Source: Rhytidiadelphus loreus (lineage: Eukaryota; Streptophyta; Bryopsida; Hypnales; Hylocomiaceae). Taken from it: a stretch of 64,000 nucleotides of DNA. This document shows, piece by piece, positions 40,088 to 54,200 of this stretch; the stretch's first letter is position 1, and each line of letters opens with the position of its first letter. The notes beneath the pieces are model-generated. The model was given only the letters and a program-made list of their open reading frames with translations. It had not been told where the DNA came from and searched no databases. The position numbers and the translations under genes were made by a program. Location: the NCBI GenBank assembly GCA_947034895.1, contig OX344761.1:30950863-31014862 (forward strand), written 5' to 3'.

Positions 40088-40715
40088 GAACCTTATATTA
40101 GTTACCAAAAACATTGGTACATACGGTGTGAGGAATTTGTTTAACCTTCAATTTGCTTTAAATGTAATTATCATAAAATTTACATATGTAGACCTCATTG
40201 ACTTATTTATTTATGTTTCTAATAATTTCCTAGTTTTCTTCATTAGTTATTGTGTGTTAATGTACTGTACAAATGTCGATTATTGCAATTATAACTTGAA
40301 GTATTTCTTTAAGTTTTGTTGTAAAATGCATTGATATTTTGAAACACCAAGGTATATATAGTACAAGCAATTGTATTATTTTTTTATTCTATTAAAGGAT
40401 GTTACTAAAAATGCTTTAAGCACTTTAATGTAGTTGAATACAACCTAAGATTAAATATTGCATTCATACAATAAAAATATAATTGAATTTATTTTCCTAC
40501 CCTTTATACCTATATCTACATCCTAAATTGTAAATTGTCAACAATACATCCCATACCAAAAATATTTGTGCTTCAATAGTGAAATATGTGATTGACCTTA
40601 ACCCCTCATGTATAACAATTATAAACCTCATTTATGTACATTTGTAATGTATTTCTATATTAAAAATGATATCATCAATTCATCATGTTCTAAGCATGAG
40701 TAAAACATGTCATTA

Positions 40716-40992
40716 GATGGGATTCGGGAGGGTTGGAGGGCCGTTTCAGGTCCGTTCCCCTGGCCCCCATCGAACGCGGGTGTCAGTTTGTTTGTTTTTT
40801 CAAAAAAAAAATAATAATAATTTTTTTTAAAGTTCTTAAAATGAAAAACAAAGTTAAATTTTTTTTATTTTTTTTTATTTTTTTGAAAAAAAGGACGTCA
40901 AGTTAGCAATGCCTGGGAACGGCCTGTTTCGGCAGTTTCAGCCAAATTTGGGGTTGGGAACTCACAGCCCTCCCGGATAGGGAAAACCCATC
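40716..40992. mobile_element. MITE with GC-rich arms and AT-rich centre (family D, copy 1)
   Basis: Left end GATGGGATTCGGGAGGG and inverted right end GATGGG...CCGGGAGGG, with TA on both sides (40714-40715, 40993-40994). The flanks extend the symmetry to CATTA/TAATG. The 277-bp element has GC-rich arms around a poly(T)/poly(A) centre. It shares GGCCGTTTCAGG and TCCCCTGGC-like words with 63598-63888. Confidence 0.75.
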
Positions 40993-41317
40993 TAATGAAT
41001 TTGGATTTGAAAGGTTTCTTTAAATTTGGGCTTAGGCCTTAGGGTGCATGCCAAATTCAAAAGATTAATACTATTATACTACAATTGTAAAAATAATTTT
41101 ATTAGATGGTGTTAAATTGGAGAAATGGAGAATCACCCATGTCCACATGAGTTCATGAAGTTTTTCAAGACCAAACATGTATATTATATAACATTCATTG
41201 AATTTTCAAAACAATTGCATTCTATTACTTCGAAGAGGAATATGAATTTTATTGGAGTAAATCATTAAATTTTAGTACTATTACTTTGTAAGAGAAGGTT
41301 ATGTGGTAGTTTTTCGT

Positions 41318-41374
41318 TGCTAAAGCTAGTTGTACATGTAAAGTTGTACATGCTAAAGCTAGTTGTACATGTAA
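41318..41374. repeat. Short two-copy tandem repeat, period 33 bp
   Basis: TGCTAAAGCTAGTTGTACAT followed by GTAA occurs twice, at 41318-41341 and 41351-41374. Confidence 0.9.
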
Positions 41375-42033
41375 GACAACTAATTGGTAGAGGTGTGGAA
41401 TGTCTAACAAACTTGTTTTATTGCCTATGGAAGTCACCAAGTATGCATTTCTTATACTTGTTCACTTGTATTATAAACTCCATGAGTGGGAGGAAACTTG
41501 TCTGTATTGAAATGACATCTTATAGAGTAGCAACTGTGAATGGCACTTTACTTATATTTGGTGCATTTTAAGTAATTGAAATACCAATTACAACACTTGT
41601 TTCATAGATAGATTGAATTGTAAAAGATCAATTACAAGTTTTGAGAATAGAAATGGATGTGGATGATAGATGTTTTAGTACTCATCCATATAGTATGAAT
41701 GAAAAGCTCATAAAAATACTACAAAAATAGGAAAAATTATACATTAATCTGAGACATTAATAGGATTCCATTTGGAGGTTGAATGAAGTAGTACCGCATA
41801 TCAGTGGAAGAGTGGATTTAGGGTGTTGAACCTTTTGATGTCAAAAAAGATAAATCTTTTTACTCTTCTACTGAAAATATGTAAATCTACTACAAGGGAT
41901 AAAAACAAAAATACACAATTTTACAATGGCAATTCAACATGGCTCATATGCACACAAGGCTTTCAAGCTCGATAGGAGCATAATCAACACACATGTGTTT
42001 TTAAATGCCCTAATCAAGCTATCCTAACAAAAA
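41375..42033. other. Intergenic, nothing recognised
   Basis: No recognisable gene or element. Confidence 0.35.
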
Positions 42034-42195
42034 ACACCTTTTCAATAATATATTACACGCCATGGAATTCTCAAAATTACAATAAAAAAATTGAAAAGAA
42101 AAATCTATAGTTGTTTATAAACTATGTAGAACAATGGTCAAAAGAATCGCAATTATTTTTTAATGTATTTTTTTAACCAAATTTTGTTATAGTAA
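42034..42195. mobile_element. Decayed half of the CACTATAACAAAA MITE family
   Basis: Collinear with the 3' half of 23870-24200: TATTACACGCC, TATAGTTGTTTAT, GTCAAAAGAATCGCA and the end ATTTTGTTATAGT correspond block by block. The left half is absent or unrecognisable. An old relative of the intact copy. Confidence 0.65.
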
Positions 42196-42773
42196 AGCAA
42201 TCTAGTATTTGTCTTCTACAAAAGGTAACTCTAATTTCTAGGCCCAAGATGAATAGGCCATTGGTGATTCTTAAAGTATTGTGGAAAACTCAACAACAAA
42301 TCTTCATGCAAACAATTCACGACTTGTTGTACTACACATCTAATCTAGTAATCACACAACTTTCAAGGGCCTTCTCTTGTACTTTCCATACCTCGTTTGG
42401 TTTTGCCCTTCTTGTTCACAACATAGTTGTTATGGCATTGTAGTTCCAACAAACTCTATACCTAAAAGGCCACTTTGAACATATATAGAAGGTGGGCTAT
42501 AGACTACTACTTCTTATCATCCCACCCAACATCACCTCCAACAATGTGTAGGAAAGAAGACAAAATTCAATGCTCTAGAGCTACACTACAATTGCATCAT
42601 GACTTCTTAATTGGAGAGAGGAGAACAAGTACATACACTAGAAGTTCGTCTTAGCGCAATTTTCTTGTGAGCAAATCTCCATTGTATAAAACAACTCAAA
42701 GCAAGCACACCCAAATCCTATACAAATCCCTCCACGCAAACCCTAATTTGTGCGTACATTTGTCGTCGTCACC

Positions 42774-44051
42774 CACTAGAAGAAAAACGTGTCCGCTGCA
42801 ACCGGCCATATGCAACTCAAATACAACTAAGTGTCCTATGTAACTATTTTGCAACTGCAATTTTCTATAATTGCACCAACTTTAATGTGTATGTTGTTGT
42901 AGTTGCAGAGTAGTCGTAGAAAAAAATGTACGAAAATGGAATCGTAACAGAGTAGGTATTTTACATCCTATATTTGTTAGAAGTGTCGATGTAGACAACT
43001 TTGCGTTACTAGGAATCCACAACTAGAGTGCCACTAGAAATCAATTCAAAGACAACTAGAAAACAACTATAGAATAACCAAAATACAACTAGTTTACAAC
43101 TACAAAACAACTACAAGAAGACAAGTTTACTTTAATATAATTCATGCATTTTATATATCCCATATCATTCGTCATACCTACTGCCACCCCACTTGTATAA
43201 ATAATTCGTCTTCTTAACATCCTAAAATCACAACAAGTGGCTTTTGGAGCTACCTAACATAATTGTTCAGTATGGTGAGTACTGTATGATATATGGTGTA
43301 TATTGTATGGTTTACTATATGTGTTGTATTATGTATGGTATATTGCATATAATATGTTGTATATTGTATTATGAGTATACTAGTTGACCATCAATTGCAA
43401 ATGAGTTGTAAAACACTTGTATGCAGTCGATTACAAGTTGCACAAATGTATCATCAAGATGCATAGAAGTTGCAAATAAGTTGTACTCATGAGTCACAAC
43501 CAAGTTACAAAAAAGTTGTACATATCCTATAAAGTAATTACAATAGTCATAGAAAAGTCATAACCTAGTTGCAAACCAATTGGTAAGAAGTGGCAAATAT
43601 GTAGTAAATGAGTTGCAAACTGCTTACATTGTCCCATAATCATTGTCCTATAATCATTGTCCCATAAACATTGTCCATAAACAATGTCCCATAATCATTG
43701 TCCAATAATCAAATATATACCTAAAGTAGTTGCGAATTAAAGTAGTTGAAATGAAGTAGCAGACCAATCGCATCAAAGTTGCAATGAAGTCACAAACAAG
43801 TTGCAACTTAGTTACCGACCTCAAACAACAGTGAATACCACGTAGGCAACCACGTCATAAAGTGCATCGATGAAATTCCACGTAAGCTACAGAATGCGGG
43901 CCTAAAACGTTTTGCCTTGCAACTACGGTGCAACTAGAAAACTTGTCCATAGCAACTGGGGCCTTCCAAATTCTCACCAGTTGCAAATGTCCGGTGCAAC
44001 TAAAAACTAGTTGCTCTTTGTAGTTGCAAAACCCCTCATTTTCTTCTAGTG
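42774..44051. mobile_element. Non-autonomous CACTA transposon, 1278 bp
   Basis: Ends are CACTAGAAGAAAA and its exact inverse TTTTCTTCTAGTG, flanked by ACC on each side (42771-42773, 44052-44054), a 3-bp target duplication. Inside, words such as GTTGCAA, CAACTAC and ACAACTA recur near both ends in both directions, as expected for subterminal transposase-binding repeats. There is no transposase ORF, so it would depend on another element. Confidence 0.93.
43626..43708. repeat. Tandem repeat inside the CACTA element
   Basis: Five to six imperfect copies of ATAATCATTGTCCC-like units (some with AAACATTGTCC). Confidence 0.8.
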
Positions 44052-44214
44052 ACCGTGCATGTAATCTCCAGTTCCCCACTCCACCTACTCAAAGGCAATT
44101 ACACTCACAAAATCAACCTCACCGCCTCATTTTCTTCTAGTGACCGTGCATGTAATCTCCAGTTCCTTACTCCACCTACTCAAAGGCAATTACACTCACA
44201 AAATCAACCTCACC
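44034..44214. repeat. 91-bp tandem duplication spanning the CACTA right end
   Basis: 44034-44124 is repeated at 44125-44214 with few changes. Each copy contains the CTCATTTTCTTCTAGTG terminus, the ACC flank and about 70 bp of flanking DNA (GTGCATGTAATCTCCAGTTCC-like). The duplication therefore came after the CACTA insertion and left a second terminus. (Motif shortened.). Confidence 0.92.
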
Positions 44215-45218
44215 ACTTTGTCACGTTTCCCATATCATGTTACATAGTGGATAGGATGTACTCATTTAGTGTAGGTGGATTCAATGGCAGTGTCTTTGAC
44301 CAACTTTGACTATTCATAAAATGGACATAGAGCCCCACCTACCATGTTCCAAATAAGTGATCTTTTGATTCAAGAATAAGAACACAAACCAATACAATAC
44401 ACTTATGGAGCCAACGAAAGTAACATTCAAATTGCAACTCTAAATGCCCTGCTTTTCATTTTAACTTCAACTTTATTGTTGCTTTAAAAATTTCTAGGGG
44501 ACACATTTTGGCCCCTTGGGTGGTTGGGTGTTAAACTTTACAAACTACATGTATATTATATTTATATCTTGTTTTATAGAATAATTGTATTCAGTTTCTT
44601 ATAGCCATCCAATAATTGATTTTAGAAATTATGACTATTTTAATTTATTTGGAATTGCAAATTTTACAAGCTTAGACCATTGTGTAAAATATAGTAATGA
44701 TTGTACAATATGTTTAATCTTCTTATCCCATACTTTCTATGTGTGCATCATTGTTTTTTCTAACTTTTATTTGATTTATTTGGTAAGCCATTTTCATGGT
44801 CAACAAATGCACCTACAAAAAATTATGCTTTTTTATTAGGTTGCATACTCGGTTGCATAAAAGTGTAAATGTAAAGTACTGAAATACAATATCATTAATA
44901 TTCTCTAAATATTTTGAAGACTTTCATCTTTTGCTTTAATTGAATATTGTACATGGCTAAGTGCAAAATATAGAAATTTACTATTTAGACCTAAAATAGA
45001 TTTAGCAAATGCTTAAAATATATACAATATACCATAAGCCTAAATTAAAATTGATGCAATTTAGGCACTAATATGATGTAAATTTTTGGTCTAGAATGTT
45101 ATGCAATTACACTATATACATATATGTTTAAACTCAATATATAATAAAAGTTATTGATAAAATTTTATAGGTTACAAAATTAGTTGAATATTTACATCTG
45201 TGAGTATAATTCACAAAA
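44215..45218 (+). other. Upstream region of the PILS gene
   Basis: AT-rich DNA before the PILS start. A 5' UTR, possibly with its own intron, would be here. No TATA box could be assigned with confidence in such AT-rich sequence. Confidence 0.4.
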
Positions 45219-48200
45219 ATGCCAACTACAGAGCAAATTATTGTGATGGCAACAATACCAATCATCAAAATATTAGTAATGTGTGGAATAGGATATTTAC
45301 TTGCTACCCCTTCAATAAATGCATTTCCTATTGATGCACGTAAGCATATGAACAAGGTGCAAACCAAACTTCTTTGTGATTAAGTTCAAAATTTAGACAT
45401 TTGAACATCAAAATTTAATTGACCTAATTTTTGTATTATCATCAAGTTTATTTAAATTGACAAATATAATAATTTATAATACAATTTTATTTTAAAATGT
45501 TTAAATTAACAAAAAATAGACATAATTTTTTGGAGACATTATATCATATTTATCATCCTACAATCATTCCAAAATCATGTTGAATGAGAGCATTCTTTGC
45601 AAATTTGATATAATCATTTTATTGAATGGTTGCAGTTGGTCTTTTTGATATTTTTGCCAAGCCTAATTTTTACAAAGTTGTCTGAAGCTGTGACTTCTGA
45701 AAAGTTGATTGATTGGTACGTTTATTTATTGAATTAAAATGTTTTTTTAATTTAGTATAGTAAAATGAAGTATAAATTGAAGTATACAAAAAGTTGTTCA
45801 ATTTCCTTCATGCATGTACATAAATCTTCTAACATTATCTCAATTTATCATTTTGCATATCACAATATGATTATGATATAATTTCAAAAATCTAAAAAAT
45901 TTGTAGATATTTTGACAAAATACTTATGTCTTGCTTCAAAGCAAATCAATAGAATATTTAAAATTTGAATTAGAAATAGGCCTCAATCTTGTCAAATATT
46001 TTATAATCATTTAAAGTGATATAATTCTTTTAAATTTAAATTATTTTCAGCCAAGAATGTTGTTCACATATTATTGAAGATCCTATCTGTACTTCTTTTT
46101 TTAAGATCAAATTTGATGAGTGAATCTATGCACATTATGTTTGTGATTTTTTATTTTTCATTATACACCAGATTACAAATTTTGATATGGTGTAATTCAA
46201 TATTCTTTTGTATAAATTTGTTTACAATTGAGAATGTAGAACTATCAAAACTATTTATTAGAATTCATGTGTGTTCATTTTGAATACAATTTTGACAATT
46301 AAGTGAATGTGAAATATGTCAAATATCAAACAATCTAAAGTTTCAAAATGTAAATTTTGTATTTTATACTTTTAATGCCTAAGGACCTATGCTTTGGACA
46401 AAACAAAAATGTATTATAAATATAGTTTCATAATAACTTTGAATTTTGTATCAAAGTAGACAATGTTAAGCATGAAGAGTAGAAATCATCCATTCATTAA
46501 AACTTAGATAAATATCTTATGAAGTCAATTTTGTATATTCAACTTAAAAAATTTAATTATATTATCATTTTCATTTTTTTAAGTTGATAATTTTGCTGAT
46601 TAGCCAATGCTATTGATTCAATTGATTTGTGAAGACTTGCAAAGGATTAATGATAGAAACTTCAACACTTACTCCACATAGTAATTTTCTACTACTATTC
46701 AAATAAATTAAAAATTAAAGTTTTAATAGAATTTTTAAGCCCAAGATGTAGCCAAAAATTAGATATGTTAATTAAATTTTTGAGATTAACATATCTAATT
46801 TTAATCATTTTATTATTTAAATGATTTAATAAAACAATGAAATAAAGTAATTAATTAATATTTTCTATGTACGTTAATAATTTAGATAAAACATTGATTA
46901 TAAAATTATATATAATATATATATTACAAAATTATGATGAAAATAAAAATAAAAAATCAAGGAAAAAAATAAAATATACAAAAACAACAAGACAATTAAA
47001 TAGTTATTTAATTTGATATTCAATAATATATTGTATCGATTGCTTTTATATTCAGTTTTATCAAATTCAAAATAGATATGAAAACAATGATGTGAAGTCT
47101 TTATTTCTAAAAGTGTTCAAATACATATTATATTATTATAGTAATATAGGTATTATTCAAAATTTAAAAAAAAATAGCCATAGAATGAATGATATTTTTT
47201 CCTTATTTGTCATTAATATGTAAGTTTTTTATTGCTAAAATTATATATAAAATTTTGATTGTATATGTTTTCATACTCTTTTAGTCCAATTAGTTTTATA
47301 ATTTTTGGAAGATTAAAAGATATTCTTTGTTGGTTTTAATACAAAATTTGTCATTTATAGTTTTTTAGCATTATTTAGATTAGATGCTTTATCAAAAGGT
47401 ATTTTGGGGTTTGAATTGAAAACAAATCATTTTTGTTACATTTGAAAATAACAATGAGATTCTATAGTTATAATTGAATTTTGAATATCAGTTTATTTTA
47501 TTGAGCTTGCTAAAATTAAAACATTTTTTTAGTATTATTATTATTTTATTTTATTTAAAAAAAATTACCTTACCTTATTTTAGATGAAAAACTTTGATGT
47601 CAAATATCTTGTCTGCATTGTGGATTCAAACCTTTTGTTGTGAAGTGTACAAAGTTTCTAATATTCTATACAAATGAGTCCCTTGTGTTTAACCCCAAAG
47701 TGACAAAGAGGACAGAAAGTATCTTAACATAGTTCAAGGTCTAGTTCAAAGTGTCCAAGGTCCAAGGTCCAAATTCAATAAAACTTGTTGGGAATGTTGT
47801 GTTCTCCCCTCTTGTTTGTATGGTAAAATTTTCAGATCAATCCAAGATTTATTGATTTTTTGGAAGCCAATCGAAGTTCAATACTTCAATTTGAGTTCAC
47901 CAACTTGCATTTTAGGGCTGCAACTTTGGGGCCTTGTATCTCCTTCACCCATTGCTCATTTTCAATAAAATTTGTTGGATTTTGTTCCCCTTGAAGTATA
48001 CTTATTGTGGTAAAGTTTTCATGTCAATCCAAATTGTTTTGAATGTTTGGGACCAATTCAAAGTTCAAAATCCTGCCATTTTGGGAGTGTAGTGAACTTT
48101 GGCGGCTTATTTCTTCTTTACACAAAGTTTATTTTCAATAATTCTTCTTGGAAAAGTTGCGTATACTAGTCTGATTTGTGTGGCTAAAATTTCATGTTAA

Positions 48201-51200
48201 TATAAGAATTAATGAGTGATTGAGAAGCATTCTAGTAGAAGGAGGTTCACCTTTAGATGTGTTTTTTGCAATTTTTCTTGTTGATTTATGACATTTCAAA
48301 TCCATTTAGTAGACACAATGTGTTTGTATACTAGTTTTGAATCATTTTATAGTGTAAAGTTTTTACATTTGAATAGGTTAAGAAATCAAGTTTCACCTCC
48401 AAATGTGTTTTTGGGAAAATTTCAGCATCCATTTTCCACACTAAAACATTATGAGCTTGCAATCTATGTGGCCAAATGACTTATAAAACTTCAAAAGCAA
48501 TGATGTTTTTGAACCCCAAAAATTGAATGTCACTTTGGGGTTAAGAATTAAGACTATGATATTCACTTGTATTGTAACTTGTAGGAACTATTTTTTGACT
48601 CATAATATATATATACTAGATACCAAATATTTTATTGTTTGGTATAAAGTGAAACGAAGGATAGGGTTGAAAAGAGTTAAAGAAACCTTCAATTTCATTT
48701 TTTGTAGATTAAGTGATGATAAATTAAGTTGCATTTATAATGTCACATGTTAATATTTTATTAGTTTATTATGTAACACATTCTAGTCCAATTGCAAACC
48801 ATATTGTTGTTGTACACTATTTAGCTCCATTGCATTTCAATGTGATGAAATTGTATGTAAGTAAGGTAGTATGCTCTAAAAGCGCCCGCCTTCTTCAAAT
48901 CGCCCCTATTTGGGGGTGAAGAATGGAGACAGGATGATCCTTAATTGGATCATTGTAGCAATTAAATGCATTGAGAAAAAAATATTTTTCTATTGCAAAA
49001 GCCAATCATTGCCTTTGATTTCTGCACATCTATTTACAAATTGCAAATGAACAGATTTGGAGAGACCTACGGTCACAAATAGGTGCCTATGCCCTGAATC
49101 TTTGAAAATTTATAAGTAATTCAAAAATGCTTGGAAAAATATAAAACCACTTGGTATAGTTTCCACATTCATTTCTCTTTCTCTGAAAAATTGTCTAAAA
49201 ATAATTTTGTCCATGTAAGGCTATAAAAAAGTCAGACCAGCTCTTAAATGGTCGCTTTTAGAGCATACTACCTTAGGTGGTTGCAAGAAAGACCAAACAT
49301 TTTGGTAGCATTTTGGGAAAATTGAAGTTTTTACACTTAATACTATGAGTCCTATGAAATAGAACAATTTCAACCATGGATTTAAAAAATTGATGGCTAA
49401 TAGTACTTTTGATTGCTTGCAAATACTGAAAATGTGCTATTTGAAAGAGAAAAAAAAATTGTCACAAAAAATAGATACAATTAGGTATAAATTAATAATA
49501 GTTAGAATATCATGAACAAAAAAAAACTAAAAAACAACCATTTGTAAAGACTTGAAAATGATCACATTTCACCAAAAAATGGAAGTAGAAACCATCTTCA
49601 GTGTTCAAAAGTGCACATGCAAGGGAGGCCATGAATATGGAGGCCATAAAATAATATATTTTTATATTTTCTTTGGTAGGCATGTGTCCCTCTAGTCTCT
49701 ATTGTGGGAATAATAAGACTACAAAAATTTCAGCTCAAGATCATTAAATTTGGATACTCACCAATATTAAAAAAATCCTAAATCTCAAAGTGTGACAAAT
49801 TAGCAAAATTGACTTTTAAATATAAAATGATTTTTTAATTCTAAAAAAATAAAGGATATAATTATAGTCAATCTAACCATCTTCAATAAAAATTTCAAGT
49901 TCATCGGGTTCTATAGTCAAAGTCCTAGCAAAAAACAACTCTATTACTCTAAATGTGACGCAAAATAGGATTGGTCTTTCTTGCAATCACCCAAGTTTAC
50001 ATTTCAACAAAAAGTGTAGAATTGAAGATGATAGGGTTGGAATTGGATTGAAAAAGTGACTACTTGATGATTTCTTTGAATAAAACCTTATGCCTGAATT
50101 TGTAATTTATACACATGGAAAAAAATTCATTCATTCATTCACAATTTTGAGAATTTGAGGGACTCTTTTGGATTAATAGAACCACCATTAGGAAATGTGA
50201 GGTCTCAAGAAGGCTGCGAGTTCATACCCCCCTTGGAGCAGAAAAAATGCAATTGTAGAAAAAATTGGTACGAATGATGTGGCACTACTACTGCTATAGC
50301 AGAGCCACGTGAGTGCCACCGCACTGCCGCAGCAGTGCCACGGCAGACTGTGCAGTTTTTAAATTTTTATTTTTTTTTATTTTTTTGCAAATAAAAAAAA
50401 TAAAAAAATAAAAAATTCTGTTATTGCACCGCAACACTACCGAAAATAAACTATTAACGGCCTTGTAGAGGCCTCAAACTTTTCTAATGATTAACTTCCA
50501 AATGAATTATATAGTTTTGTTTTTACCATCTATGGTACATTCTTTTTTTTCCAAAAATGAGGAGACTAAAATGAATGTAGAATTTTTTCTAATTTTTTTA
50601 TTCTTTTGCACAAAAATTATAAGTTCATTAAGCCTAAATATAAGAGGCAACCAGAAGAAGTACAATAGATCATCCTAATTTAGATATTTCAAACTTTTTA
50701 ACCTCTAAAGGACCAAAGCCTTTTTCTACCAAAAAACACTCAAACTGCCATTTCTATAGCAAAGAGTAAAAATATTTGAATTTTTTTCTTGCACATCTAA
50801 TTGTAATATCTTACATCTAAATAGTATGAGAATGTGTAGAAAAAATTTCAGAAATTTTGGCCACACAAATTGCAAGATATTTGCATTTAAAGTGAAATAA
50901 ACAAGCTTTTCAACACATTGTGGGACTAGATGATTTGACTTTGACCCTTCTTAACTAAAATTTTTGCACTATAAAGTTTTGAGCTTTAAATATTTGTTGT
51001 AGGGAATTGAGTTGATAGTATGAGGAAAGAAAAAATATTTAAAAAATAATAATTTTTATTCTTCAAAAAAGTTTAATTTTTATTCTTCAAAAATTTATTA
51101 AATAGAAGTAGGTATGAGATAGAAGGAAAATATAAAACACACTAATCTAAATAGTAAGATTGTTCTAGGAAGAAAACTAAACCATGTGGAACTTTTTTCA

Positions 51201-54200
51201 CTACTAGAAAAACAAAGCCCAAATTAACAAAACATTAACAATTTTTTGTTAATTTGGGTACTACAACGTCCACTTTCACAAATTTTTGTTAACTGTGCCC
51301 TAATTAACAAATTTTTTTGTTGATTTGGATAGTGCAATTATCACATCAACAAAATTTTGTTAATTTTTTGGGAATCTTTTGGAATCTTTTGGAATCTTTA
51401 GAATTTTTTTAGAAATCTTAGAAATCTTCAAAAATCTTTAAGAATCTTCAATATACAATGTAGATTTAAGAACAAAATAAGTACACAATTCGGTGTTTAT
51501 TAAAGTCAGCAGACTTTAGGGGCAATTTTCACCTTGAAAAATTATTTTTTTCAAGAAACTTTGGACTAATGAAAGTTGTAAAATTGATATATCTTTCACC
51601 TCCAATTTTTTTTTTGAGATTTAGATCTTCTAATCAAAAGTTATGAACAAAAATCAGAGAGGGGTAAAAATGGACATTCTTTTTTATATTTTGAAACACC
51701 TTCTCTGATTTTTGTCCATAACTTTTAATTTAAAGATTTAAATCTTAAACGGATTGTTGGAGGTGAAAGATGTTTTCATCTTAAAACTTTCATTAGTTCA
51801 AAGGATGTTTTGAAAAGTTTACCTTCTAGGACAAAATTGCCACCAAAGTCTAGTGACTTTTAATGGGAAAAACATTAAAGAATAAAGTAAATAAAATTAT
51901 ATACCTCAACTCCAAATTCAAATATAAGTATATTTTAAATCTTTTTTTTCTTTAGAAGCCTTTGGAGTCTTAATTTTACAATGTAGATTTAAAAAAAAAT
52001 TAAGTCATCACTAATCGATTTTCTAAAAAGTCAGCAGACTTAAAAGGCGATTCAGACCCAGTAAAAGAACTTTTTTGGAAAAACTTTGAACTTAAAAAAG
52101 TTGAAAAATTAAGTTATCTCTTGCCTCCAACAATTTTTTTGAGATTCGGACCTACCAATAAAAAGTTATGGACGAAAATCAGAGAGGGAGTTTAAAAATT
52201 TTAAAAATAAATATTCATTTTCATCCCTCTCTGATTTTTGTTCATAACTTTTGATTGGTAGGTCCGAATCTCAAAAAAATTGTTGGAGGTGAAAGATGAC
52301 TGGATTTTTCAACGTTTTATAGTCTGAAGTTTTTCCAAAAAATGTCTTTTACTGGGTCTGAATTGCTCCTAAAGTCTGCTGACTTTAAAAAAGAATGAAA
52401 AAAATCCGAAAAAACTATCTAAATGGATTTCTATTCCCAAAGTTTTCAAACAACTTGAAAGGTTGGTGCCTTGGCAAGAGCCTTGGCCTCTAACCATGAG
52501 GTCCTGGGTTCAAACCCCGGTGGCTTCATTTCCATGGTAGCCATTGCCATGTGGCAATCGGCTAGGTTGCCATGTGGTAGTTGGATTGCTGGCCATGTGG
52601 CACTACCCTAGACGTTAAAAAATATATTTTATGAATTTTTAAAAAAATATTTCAAGAAAAATGTCCAAATTAACAAAAAAATCAACACTTTTTTGTTAAG
52701 ATTCAAAAGTGTTGAGTTTTGTTAATTTGGTCACTGTTTTTTTCTACTAGTGTTTCTTTGAAAAATTGTAAAAATTGCATTCAGAAATGAGTCTTACAAG
52801 TTATTTTTTCAAGATTTCCATATAGACAAAAAGATAATCTATAAGGAAAAAATTCAAATATTCAAATTTTTTGGCTACCTCCTCTCCCCTATTTTGAGCT
52901 TATTTAGGCATGATTTTTGTTCCCAGGCACCAATTGGAAAAAAAATAATATTATTATGTAGCTAATCAATTTTTCTATCTTAAAAAGAAATTCAAAAAAT
53001 CATAACAAAAATTCAGCCCATAGGTACGTGCTTGAAATTTCATTTGTCCCTTGAAAAGATAGTGGTCCTTTAGGGGTTCATTAATAAAAAAACAATCAAG
53101 TAGAAATTTTTTAAAGAGATTTAACTTTTATTTTTTTCTAACTAAATTTTGATGTTGAATCTTTGAGAACTAACATCTTCCACTCCGCAATACATCCTTT
53201 GTGCATATCCCCTCACCAAAGGATCTACAACACTATAAAGCACACTTTGGCTTGCAACGATTGTTGACCTATACTTAGAAGTCTCAACTACCATCACAAA
53301 AATGAAAGAAACAAATCTAGAAATGCACTTAGTCATCATGCTTAAAAAAAATTACGTGTAAGAACAAATGCCAAATTTATGGGATTTCATCTTTCAAAAA
53401 AATTATATAGAAAAAATCAAATCCTTTTAATTTTAGGCATTTACCAAATTACATTTGCTAACTTTAATTAATTATTTGGCATGGAGTGTCAAACTTGACC
53501 ATTGAATACAATAGTGTAGATATACAATAAATAAAAATCATTTAATTTTAATTTTTTATTCATAACATTGACTTTGTCTAAAAAGGAGACTACAATGGTT
53601 TGCAATGGTTTGGTTAACCCCTAAGTGCCTAAGCCTTTCCAAGTGTGTTTTTCCCATGAAAAAAGAACATGGGCTTATAGTTATCTCCATTGAAGCAAAA
53701 TGATTTTTTTTCAAAATCTAACCGTATGGATGTTTAAAGAGCTTGCTTATTAGTATGCACACCAATTTTGAGTGAAAAATTGCATAAGAGTTGTGAGATT
53801 ATAACAAGAGAAATGTACCTATTTTATTTTTAATATGTTGTCCCTCTCCACAATGTTTCAAAAATTTGCACATAAAAGTTTTTTGGGATTGGAGGTGACA
53901 TGAACAACTACAAATTGTGTTAGCACACTAAAATACTCTTTCAAAAAACTTAATATCACTTGAAAAGCTATTAAACTCATTATACAATCCACCTTGCAAT
54001 TGTTGAGATGCAATTTTCTTTTATAAGTATAAATCACAAATAACTCCAAATCAACACTTTTTTGTTTAAATTTTCAATGGTGAAAATCATGAAAACACTT
54101 TACTCTTTCCATTGGGACCATTTTCAAAGCAAATTAATAAGTGGAAGTTTTTAGATCTCAAATCAAGTGAAATTGCTCAAAGTTGGAAAATGAAGTAAAA

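Larger units (their letters stand above)
50701..53077. mobile_element. TIR element of the ACCCCTAAAGGACC subgroup, interrupted by a CACTA element
   Basis: Left end ACCTCTAAAGGACCAAAG after TA, right end TGGTCCTTTAGGGGT followed by TC (a mutated TA). Without the nested CACTA element (51199-52752 plus 3 bp) it is about 820 bp. The left part is collinear with 60552 onward and with the inverse of the end of 55953-56879. Confidence 0.75.

Noticed and set aside
45134..45367. Minus-strand 77-codon hydrophobic ORF
   Set aside because: It is the antisense of PILS exon 1, which reads as a conserved protein on the plus strand.
50175..50250. Possible third SINE (GCGAGTTCATACCCCC as a B box)
   Set aside because: The B box differs from consensus at several places and there is no A box or target duplication.
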